A DNA stretch of 64,000 nt from Zea mays (Eukaryota; Streptophyta; Magnoliopsida; Poales; Poaceae): contig NC_050101.1 in assembly GCF_902167145.1 (NCBI RefSeq), positions 127,688,990 through 127,752,989 of the forward strand, read 5' to 3'. Of the stretch, positions 54,880 through 64,000 are shown piece by piece. Every line of letters starts with the position of its first letter. Position 1 is the stretch's first letter. The notes below the pieces were generated by a model, which was not told where the DNA came from, did no database searches, and saw nothing but the letters and a program-made list of their open reading frames with translations. A program made the translations under genes and the position numbers.

Positions 54880-55499
54880 TGCTTATAATACTACTCCAAA
54901 AACTATGCCACGAGATTTGTTGTCTTCCCTTACAAAGCATGAGAGGTATATATATATATAGCTAGTAGTATGTACAAGCTAGCATATGCCATATATATGG
55001 ACACATCCCAGAGAGTGCATATCTACTAGCGATAATAATAGTCTTCATTGAACTTAATTGCTACGATTTGATCATCTTTTTTTATATGGCAGTGTTGCCT
55101 ACAGTACAATAATGAAAATGTGCTATGAGATTTCTCTCTCCTTGCAAATAGAGCATGACAAAATACATGATATTCAAGCTAGCATATGCTATATATAGGG
55201 ACATCCCAATGCATATTTAATTACGTTATACATACACATTTAGTGCTCCATTTGCCAGCAAATCAAATCCATATCAGTAGTATTTCCTTAACCAATAAGT
55301 ATTTGTATTTAAAAATATTTATACCAGTAGTAAACGTTCTTGCTATTAGGGCCATTACTCTTTTTTTACTAGCATAATATGCCATTCGTTGCGATGGAAG
55401 AAAAATTATCTAGCGTTCACGCGATAAACGACAAGAACATTATATGTTTATTTACATTATGTATATTATATCAGTACTGAAGAATGAAGCTTTTGTCCA
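54880..55499. repeat. AT-rich DNA with a diverged local duplication
   Basis: About 54910-55020 and about 55125-55215 share 'caagctagcatatg', 'tatatatgga/tatatagggacatccca' and 'tgcatat' in the same order. The rest is A/T rich with no gene. Confidence 0.55.
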
Positions 55500-55912
55500 A
55501 TAACATTTCTTTCGGATATTTTAAACCTGATATTAATATTAGCTCCAGTACCGATTTAAAATGGCCAGCGCCTGTCGATGATATTAGTACCGGTTAAAGA
55601 CAAAAACCAATACTAATATTAAGTTATGTAGTACCGGTTCAAACCAACAACCAGTACTAATATCTTTAGTACCGGTTCTTTGATAGAACCGGTACTAAAA
55701 CTCAACTCTTTAATACCAGTTACTAAAGATCTATCAACTAGAGCAAAAAATAAAAGCCGTCTTTAAAACCGTTTTTAATAACCGATATTGAAAGTTTTTC
55801 CCATTCCTGCTAGATGAATTGGATTTCCTACCAAAATCAGTATAGAACCGGTTCTTTTAAATAACCGATACTAAAAGTGATGGATTTAGTACCAGTTCTT
55901 GGCTAGGAGTGT
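55500..55912. repeat. Cluster of GTACCGGTT palindromic repeats
   Basis: Variants of 'ttagtaccggtt' occur in both orientations at least eight times. One pair forms a perfect 15-bp-arm hairpin (55665-55679 with 55685-55699). Such arrays are typical of the subterminal regions of grass CACTA transposons, but no CACTA terminus was found here. Confidence 0.6.
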
Positions 55913-55944
55913 CCCCTATAACTGCAGCCCTCTCCAAGCCTTTA

Positions 55945-56169
55945 TGATGTGTTTGGTTTGTAGAGTCACTCTATGCTTCATGAGGTGATGCATCATAAGT
56001 TCATTCCATCAATTTTAGTGGAATCAACCCACTCCTCATGTATATACTAATTATTAGCTTATGAGGAATGAGATGGTGATGGATCAATCCATTCTATTCC
56101 ACAAACCAAATAAAAAAGTGAGGAGTGAGAAGAAGATGGATCACTTCATTACTCAAACCAAATACACTC
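55945..56169. mobile_element. Tourist-like (PIF/Harbinger) MITE
   Basis: Terminal inverted repeats read GATGTGTTTGGTTTGTAGAG on the left and GAGTGTATTTGGTTTGAGT on the right strand. TTA flanks both ends (55942-55944, 56170-56172), the usual Tourist target duplication. The 225-bp body is non-coding with 'gatggatca' inverted words. Confidence 0.7.
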
Positions 56170-56891
56170 TTAGTGTCAATTCTCATTCGTGGGCACTGAT
56201 TGTGTTGCTGAGTGTTGAGTATAAGTGCCACCCTTAGTCACTGAAAGTTTTGAATAAGTGTGTTGCGTTTCATAGCAGCAGTGATATCATGTTTGTAGGT
56301 ATCTTTTACACACCCTCAAAATGGTACCCATCCATATTTTTCTTTTTTGTTTACTATCTATTTTTTTGTTTTATATGTTTTTCATAGAAACCATCCTCAC
56401 TTCTGTCACGGTGACATGGAGAATATTTTAAAAATGAACTAGCCCTTAGGCAAGAAATAAGAAAATGTGTCTTCAAACTAGCCCTTGGTTGAATTTTTTT
56501 ATTTCCTGTTCTAAAGGCTAGTTTGTTGTAAGAGCATCTTCATCACTTGAATTAAACCCTTTCGCCTTGAACCCCTTAGACTGAGACAACTTCTTAAAGA
56601 AATAAGGGTAGTGTAAGGAAAATGGATTCTGGCCATTTACTTACGTGATTTTGGTGTTTGGTGACCAACATAAATTGTGGACTAAAGTGTTTGCTAGTGT
56701 TTATGTTTTTAGTTCACAAGATGTAGACTGAACTTGGACTAAGACATTAAATAAGCAACACCTCAAACAAGACATTACAAGACTCGTGGAGGACTTACAA
56801 ACATTAAGCGAAGTCCAAGACATAAGACAAGTGAAGAAATATGAAGAATACAAGACTAGGCTATTTCTGTGTGCACCGGATCATCCGGAAG
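56170..56891. other. Decayed LTR-like DNA left of the CACTA element
   Basis: From about 56640 the text ('tggtgtttggtgaccaacataa', 'cacaagatgtagactg', 'gtgtgcaccggatcatccgg') resembles copia LTRs of the Opie/Ji kind. It continues after the CACTA element at 58419-58850. 56170-56640 holds nothing recognisable. Confidence 0.45.
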
Positions 56892-58415
56892 CACTACCGG
56901 AATTTGGCTCTTTGCCGAGTGTCATATTCTTTGCCGAGTGTTTTATTTCGGGCACTCGGCAAAGAAGCTCTTTGCTGAGTGCCACGCAAAAAACCCTCGG
57001 TAAAATAAAACACTCGGCGAAGAGTTTCTTTGCCGAGTGTTTTATTTTTGACACTCGGCAAAGAGTTTCTTTGCCGAGTGTCTTTTTTTACACTCGGCAA
57101 AGGGCTCTTTGCCGAGTGTCACAAATACAACACTCGGCAAAGAGCTCTTTGCCGAGTGTTTTTTCTCCAACACTAGGCAAAGACAATTTAAAAATCATAT
57201 TTTAAAGTAGTAAATTAATTTAAATGAAAAAGTTTTCAACTACAAATTTGTATAACTCATCATGATGTACAATTGATATATTGAACATTTCTTCATATGA
57301 TAAAATAAAAATAAATTTGTTCATAAAACCTATATCTCTCTCGTAGTTTATGAAACTACGAGAGAGACATATAGAAATTGTGCATATTGTTAGAACCATC
57401 ATGTGAGATAAACAAATGACCAAACAACCAAAATAAACTTTGTAGATCTTGAGAAGTTATAGAAGTTTATAGTTGATAATTTTTTCATTTGAAGTCATAT
57501 TGTCAATGAAAACTACGTCTGAATTTAAAAAATTTAAAATTTGAATTTTGAAAACCACTTCGTAAGAAAAAACCATCAACATGAAAGTTGTAGGTATTGA
57601 AGAGTTATGAAACTTTGTAGTTGACAATGTTTTGGTTTGAAATCATCTTGTTATGCAAAACTATGTTTGAATTTTGAAATTTGAATTTTTCAAACTGTCT
57701 CGGATGGAAAAACCACCAAAATAAAAGTTGTAGGTTTGAATATAATGAAACTTTGTAGTTGACAATTTTTTGATTTGAAATCATCTTATCATTGAAAAAT
57801 TCGTGTGAAGTTTTCAAATTTAAAATTCAAATTTTGTAAACGGTCTCGGATGTAGAAACTATTAAAATAAAACCTGTAAATCTCAAAAAGTTATGCAACT
57901 TTATAGTTGGTCACATTTTCAAATGAACTCATTTAGTGTCTTAAATAATCAAATTACTCTCGATTTGTTATAGTACATGGGGAATAAAAACGTAATATAG
58001 ACATAATTAGTGTAGTAGTGTAGTGGTATAGGAGGGTATGCGCGAGAGAGAGGTTGCAAGTTTGAATCTCACCATTTACAAAATATATAAGTTTGATTCA
58101 AAATAATAGTGAAAAATGATAGGGCAACGGGTAAGGTAATAGGTAGGGTTGGAGAGTTGTTCCTAGAATTTAAAAAAATGTTTTGTTGTTTTTTGTAAAA
58201 AAATCGATTCTTAATTTGCCGAGTGTTTTCCTTTGCCGAGTGCTTTTTGACACTCGGCAAAGTCTTTGCCGAGTGTCCAAAAAAAGTACTCGGCAAAGAA
58301 CCCTTTGCCGATGAAATATTTGCCGAGTGTTACACTCGGCAAAGGCTTTGCCGAGTGTAAAATAGCCTTTGTTGAATGTTATAGACACTCGGCAAAGAAC
58401 GTGATTCCGGTAGTA
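56892..58415. mobile_element. Non-autonomous CACTA (En/Spm) transposon
   Basis: The left end is CACTACCGGAATT. The right end read backwards is TACTACCGGAATC, so the terminal C of CACTA is mutated. The TSD is AAG on both sides (56889-56891, 58416-58418). Subterminal arrays of TTTGCCGAGTGT in both orientations occupy 56908-57180 and 58215-58400, as in maize CACTA families. The inside is non-coding, with about four degenerate units of 150 bp ('ttgtagttgacaatttt', 57430-57950) and a 14-bp-arm palindrome (57336-57366). Confidence 0.92.
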
Positions 58416-58974
58416 AAGTTCACTAGACCAAGGCACCGAACCAAACACGCATATAATGAGTTATCTGAATCTTGAGTTTGCTGGGGCATCAGACCCTAAA
58501 GGCTCAACGTTCGACAATAGCTAGCTCTAATGGCTATTTGATGTGGCAGTCACCGAACCAGTCCGATGCACACTGGACCTTTGACATGGCCCAGAGAATC
58601 TTCCAAACAGTAACGACTAGCGTCAGAACAAATATGGTGTACACATTTGGCACACCAGATTGATCCGATGTGACTTACAAAGGGCAGCTTCCTTCCAATG
58701 GCTCTTTTAGGCTTGGGGCTCGATATATACCCACCCAACCGAGCATTTTTAGGTCTGGAGGGCTCAAGACTTTGTTGTATGTGCTGAGACAATATTCCAT
58801 AGCTCAAAACTCCCAAGTGCTTGATAGAAACTTCTTGTATTATTTCAGTGTTTCAATAGATTTATTGCTAGAGATCAAAGGGCACACCTTGATCGATGAC
58901 TTAAGCTCAAGAAAAGTATACTTTATGTATGACTTCAGCAATCCTAATGATATTCATTCTGAAATTGTACAAAT

Positions 58975-59300
58975 GTAGGTGACTTTGGTCTTGCAAAGAT
59001 ATTGACATCAGATTTCTAGTGAATTTCATATGTACAAATGCAGATGACTCATCTATTATTGTTTTACCTAGCTTTAGTTTCTTGTCTATAGATTACTACG
59101 AATTTTTATAGAATATGTGTTATGATTATTTCTTCTCGTTTTATTTTACTAACATTATGCATATCAAAGTTTTGTTATCAGTCCTATGAAGACTGCAAGA
59201 CCTACCGATAGGAATTGCCATTTGACACTATAACCATCAGTTGGCTCTCTCAGTTACATGTGTCCATCCAACCACAACCTTTGCGGTTTGGTCCGTGATG
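58975..59300 (+). pseudogene. Protein kinase gene fragments (NEK-like)
   Basis: VGDFGLAKILTSDF at 58975-59016 contains the DFG motif in a form typical of plant NIMA-related kinases (GDFGLAK.L.SDDLASS). A second piece at 59190-59238 reads PMKTARPTDRNCHLTL, resembling the tail of the same family. The intervening 170 bp look like intron. No complete exon is present. Assignment rests on short motifs. Confidence 0.5.
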
Positions 59301-59775
59301 AAGCTCACGCATGTTGTTGTTTGATTCATCTGTGGTGTAATTTAAAGTGGGTCTCTAAGGGATTCAACAAAACTATCTATATGATTATGTTTTGTATGAT
59401 TTTTATTATGTAGTGTGAGCAATTAGCTACGGTGCTTTAGTCGGGCCTTAGCAGTTTTTCCAGTCTTCACATGTTGATTGGAATCTAGTGACACTGGCTC
59501 CGTGTTTTCTTAGTTTTTTTTGGATCGTTTGTCGAAACAATGTTTTCAAATTTTTTATTCTTTGTTGTTGGCTACTTTGTTGGAGGATGACGATATGGTT
59601 TTGTCGCCCCTATCTTAGATCTAATCTTTCGTATCTATGTTGACATGTTATCAAATATGACTCCACTGTCCATAAATTTTCAACCCAGGCTTAAGATCTG
59701 CTCCAAGTTTTATTCTCATTTACCTATGATTTGTTCTAGGCATATTTTTAGTTCCAATGCAAATGATTATAAAAC
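59301..59775. other. Unassigned sequence
   Basis: No gene or repeat boundary is recognised. T-rich short frames only. Confidence 0.4.
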
Positions 59776-61709
59776 TGCCACACCCGGTTTTAAGGGCAAA
59801 ACCGAATGCATAACATATGTGTGCCAGGATTTATTTCCACACATATATTGACACCACAAGTGTAATATATCAAAGGAATAATGCATAAAAGCATAAATAA
59901 GGATTATAATAACATATTACACTTTGAATAGACATAATGTCTTAACCTTTATTACTCATCAAAGTACATCAGAATATGTACATTCTTCCATAGGAAGATG
60001 ACCAAAGGTATCACTAGACTAGCATCCATCAATTCATCATCATAATCTTCATTTGCAAACTTCTGATAAAAAATTAAGCAGGGGGTGAGCTCACTTACGG
60101 TGGGGGCTCAGCAAGTGGGGTGAAAATGCAAGGTTAACAAGCTAAGGCTAAAGTTTAATGTGGTTAGCATTTTAGTTGGTCAGCATTTTATTAACAACAC
60201 TTGAATACTAAGTATAGGTATATACCGAACCCATATTAAGCATAAGCAATATTCATCAGCATAAATAATCACCGGCATAAGTTCAATCCACTTGAGCGAA
60301 CCACTTAAGCATACCGATTATATAAAACCGATCACAATTTATTTCCATTTTCAAGTCCAATTATCATTTGAGGGTCTAGGATGCTCTTAACTATGAGCAC
60401 AACTAATATATCAGTTTTATACTATATAGAGGTGGCACATCTTTACCCATGAGTCGCGATTCCCTTCTAGCCTGGGTTGATTAGACTTGTATTCACTTCC
60501 GAGGTGAATGGCTAGGGTCTCACTACGAGGCTTTTCTCTAGAGTCTTCATTATGCAAATGTTGAAAATGGCCAAACTGCATAAAGCACATCTGATGTAAC
60601 CTAATTATATACCCCAGTCTGCAGGAAAAGCATGGGAACTATGCCCGTATCCAATCCACCTGACCTGGAAATATAAGTGCATGACGGATGCCCCCGTTCC
60701 TGTTGACCAAGACCAACACACAACATAAGACTTTGCTAGTTATTTAGCCAAGGGCGTCCCATGCCACCCTCATGGTCACATTATTTTCCTAGGTGGTCAC
60801 TCCATGTTCCGTTTAGTACAATATGATCTTGTTTAATCATCGGATTAACAACAATAATATAAATTTCATCTTCGGAACAATAATATCTTAAAAGAGTGAC
60901 GGTGTAATGACAAAGTTGAGCAATAGCACAATTACTAAGCATAGTATTAAACCCAGGTTAAACAAGGAATAAGGTTGATATTTAGTAATCCTATTTAAGC
61001 AAACCCATGAAATTATGCACATATCCAAAAGTAAACTTTATTAAATGTATTATATGGAATCAGACAACAAATGCAGGGGAAGAAATCCACTTGCCTTGCT
61101 TATAGAAAACTTGAGATTCTAACACGGAATAGATCTTGATTCTCAACTACTGGATCAATCTCTAAACATCACACAACAAACAAGAAGAAACAAACACCAC
61201 TCAATAACATACAACAATCATCATAAATCAAGCTAAACGGAAAACATAACAAAAGACCATTTGCTTTTTAAAAACATCACAAATGAGGGTTATAATGAAA
61301 GATATTCTTTTTGAAATGGTCTGACCTATACTTTATAAAATAAGACATAATATTAAAAATATCTTAATTATAAATATACAAATATTAGGTTTACCAATTG
61401 AGTCTTTTATAAAAGTCATATGTTGTATGTCTAAGATTAAGGGTTCATAAAGTTATAAACGCTTTATAAAACATTAATTTTATGATAAGCTAATAAATAG
61501 CTTAAACAAATTTTATGTGAAAATATCATAATCATATTGTTAAACACCTATTTATGAAGAGCTATGATATATGCGTTAAGTGAACTTTCATGCAAAAGAT
61601 AATGAACAAGTAACTATGTTTTAATTTCATTATAAAACACATGGAATATATTTTTATTAAGAATCTATATTCAAAACAATATATAATAATCATTATTTAG
61701 TTACATAAG
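59776..61709 (-). repeat. Diverged relative of the TGTCACACCC LTR
   Basis: It begins 'tgccacacccggttttaag' and follows the same order as 30539-31900: 'aaccgaatgc', 'gtgccaggatt', 'ctcagcaa', 'ccgctcataaccgtgagcac/gctcttaactatgagcac', 'tttacccatgag', 'gggcgtcccat' and 'cacttgcctt'. Much more diverged than the copy in the nest. The right end is set only by the next LTR at 61710. No internal genes. Confidence 0.6.
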
Positions 61710-62512
61710 TGTTGGGGGCCTTCGTGTTTCGAAGGTCCTCAAAAGCATAGTTAACCACTATTTACCGATACATATCTAAGTGTTGTAGGTGCTTCGGCAG
61801 TAGACACCTTCGGAATAAATCAAGAAAAGGATGAAGGCATTAGCTTTGTCATACCAATATGGGAAGATGAAGACAAAAGTCAAACAAGGCTGAAAGATGG
61901 TGTTCACAAGATTCTGTTGTCAAGATGATAAAGATAGAAGACAATACTACCCATGTGTCATTTGTAAATCATATGTACAAGCTTTGTGGACATACTTGTA
62001 ATTTCATGCGAACTAGTACCTCTCCTTTATGAATAGATGAATAGTATTGTGCATAGGTTCACCTTTTTTCGGTGGAAGAGAATACTCTCATTTGTTCAGC
62101 TCCCGAAGTTACCTTTGAGCTCTCATTCGTGTAAAGCTGAAGGTATGCTTGTAATTATTTATCATATTGCCTGGAGTAAAATTTGAGATGAATGTGCAGA
62201 TAAGTTAGAGGACTTGTTCTTTATTATTTGCACTTTCTGTTCTTGTTAGATATATGCACATTCTGCACTTGTCACCTTCTTCCTTCATATGACCTTTGGA
62301 AAGGGTCAGATGAAGGAAGAAGCGGGCAACATACTGATTCATGTTCTTGTTTTTGATATCCCGAAGGATTCAAAAACGAGTGTCCAACACTACCTTCATC
62401 CTTGGATCATTATCCCGAAGAGATAACTCCCCAAGCACGAAGGTCCCTACTGTCTAACATTGTGTTGCCTTGCTTTTGATTCTATATAGCAATAAAAAAC
62501 AAGTGGCTAACA
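61710..62512 (+). repeat. 5' LTR of a gypsy element running off the window
   Basis: It begins TGTTGGGGGCCTTCG and ends GGCTAACA, followed by a candidate primer-binding site TTGGCACCCTCCTCCGG (62513-62529) and gag at 62581. It contains many 'cgaagg'/'ccttcg' words. No TATA box stands out. Confidence 0.7.
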
Positions 62513-62580
62513 TTGGCACCCTCCTCCGGTGAACTCATTTATGACCACGAGCTGTTTTCGTCATGCAACCATAAAAGACA

Positions 62581-64000
62581 ATGGTACCCGATCCCGTCCT
62601 CACTCCCCTGTATCCTAACCAAGATGGAACTCTCCTGAGAGAGGCACAAAGCCAGAAAAGGAAGGTCACCAGTCCAACACCACAAGATGATGCATTAGAC
62701 CATGAGATCAGTAATCTCGAAGCTATCCATCAGCAAGTTAAAAAGCAAAAAAAGATGCTTTAGCTTTCTGAACTCAAAAAGAAGATTGATGATGTGACTG
62801 AAGAGATGCAAAATATTTCACACGATACTGAAAGTCAAGACTATCACCACAGTCTGAAAGACCTTCGGCATGAAGGCCGAAATCATGAAGACATGTGGTA
62901 CGGAGCCTTTAACCATGACAATTTTCCTTATGATGATGCTTCTCCTTTAGCTATAGAGTTGCAGGCAATACCATGGCCATCTTCATACAAACCACATCAA
63001 TTGCCTATGTATGATGGCCACTCTGATCCAAAGCAATTCCTGGTGAGTTATGAAGCAACAATATCATCACACAGAGGCAACACAACCATCATGGCAGTAA
63101 AGTGTGTTACTCAAACATGGTATTCTTCTCTTCGGCAGGAACAATAACCTCTTGGCAGAAATTAAAGGACATGTTGATTACAAGCTTTCAAGGATTCCAG
63201 ACGAAGCCAGTCACTGCCTATGCCCTTTTCCAATGTACACAAGATTATGATGAGTACTTGCAAGCTTATTTTCGAAGATTCCTCTAGCTTCAGGATCAAG
63301 CACCAACAGTATCAAATGAAATAGTTATCGACGCCATGATCAAGGGGCTTCGCCCGGGACCGGTAGCTCAATACTTTGCTAGAAAACCCCCTCAAACCTT
63401 AGAAAAGCTTCTTCAGAAGATGGATGAGTATATCAGAGAAGACAATGATTTTCGTTAGAGGTAGGAGGAAGCCTTGAGATATTCCGAGATGATCAGGGGC
63501 TTCAGCGGACGGTTCAATCCAAGACTTATTAGGACCATACATAATCCAAATCAGAACGAAGACAAAAATAATCACACTCAGGGACAACAATGTCAACCTC
63601 ATTCTACAGGAACCCAACAAAATACCTTCATACCATTGGCCCAAGGGGTGGAAGAGGAGGAAGGAGTTTTGGAGGAAGATTCAACTCTCAACCAAGGAAA
63701 ATGTTCTACCTTTTCTGTGGAGAGGACAAGGGCCTACAACATGATCCTGTCAAGTCACAATCCAGAAGCAGAAGGAAATCGCCGAAGCTAAAGCACGACA
63801 TAGTCAATCAAAGCAGGTCTTTTACACCGCTTCGTATTATTCCCCATACATTCCACAATAGGTTCGCAACCAACAGCCAAGTTCACAACCCTCGGGCCCA
63901 ATTGCTTTGGCAAGTCACTCTTCGGCTCGATGGATTCTGCCTCAGCCGTTTACACCAGCACCTTCATCATATGAGCAACAACATCCAGGACAACTTTAGA
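62581..64000 (+). pseudogene. Gypsy gag, broken and cut by the window end
   Basis: It starts MVPDPVLTPLYPNQDG. A coiled-coil-like part (EISNLEAIHQQVKKQKK) ends at TAG 62761. It continues SELKKKIDDVTEEMQ, then the capsid core LPMYDGHSDPKQFLVSYEA, TSWQKLKDMLITSFQGFQ and LRPGPVAQYFARKPPQTLEK. Frameshifts near 63140 and 63650 and stops at 63286 and 63457 break it. A knuckle-like YLFCGEDKG follows near 63711. The distal part is Gln/Pro-rich. Pol lies outside the window. Confidence 0.8.

Overview
The window looks like plant nuclear DNA from a large grass genome, most probably maize (Zea mays) or a close relative. The reasons are nested LTR retrotransposons of types I recognise from maize (Huck-like Ty3/gypsy LTRs, an Opie/Ji-like Ty1/copia Sirevirus), maize-style CACTA and Helitron termini, a grass plastid fragment, and GT-AG introns of about 80 nt. 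Family names are from memory, because no search could be run.

Layout. 1-1353 is the 3' part of a Huck-type LTR, followed by decayed repeat DNA. 4721-6467 (minus) is the best conserved host gene, a two-exon peroxisomal-type acyl-CoA ligase (acyl-activating enzyme). 7246-8161 (minus) is a dead PIF/Harbinger transposase. 9038-9282 is a nuclear plastid insertion holding a trnW-CCA fossil and the 3' end of petG. 9549-12317 is a Helitron that carries pieces of a cytochrome P450, an hnRNP-type RNA-binding protein and PEP carboxylase.

12643-51421 is one large nest. The outer shell is a minus-strand Tat-lineage gypsy element. A plus-strand Huck-like element (26148-51325) is inserted in its 5' LTR. 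The Huck-like element was in turn invaded by a minus-strand element with TGTCACACCC ends (27941-about 33067), a chromovirus-like fragment (33068-about 35013), and a near-complete copia element (41731-50132, TSD GTTTC). A deletion fused the Huck 3' LTR to the remaining stub of the outer LTR. The outer element's ends are still marked by an almost intact TSD (TGGTA/TGGTC).

51987-53546 is a Huck-type solo LTR with a perfect TSD (AGTAG). 54269-54665 (minus) is a small two-exon gene for a secreted cysteine-rich peptide. Then come a Tourist-like MITE (55945-56169), a non-autonomous CACTA element (56892-58415, TSD AAG), a kinase gene fragment, and two further LTR elements. The last of these (61710-end) has a broken gag cut by the window edge.

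How the parts relate. Only the acyl-CoA ligase and the cysteine-rich peptide gene look like working host genes. The most unusual biology is in the two gypsy elements. Each carries, between pol and its 3' LTR, a multi-exon gene on the strand opposite gag-pol, with its own GT-AG introns. The outer element also has a separate, uninterrupted antisense ORF for an acidic serine-rich protein, with a TATA box and a strong start context. Most stop codons in the dead pol genes look like C-to-T or G-to-A changes, as expected of methylated, silenced DNA.
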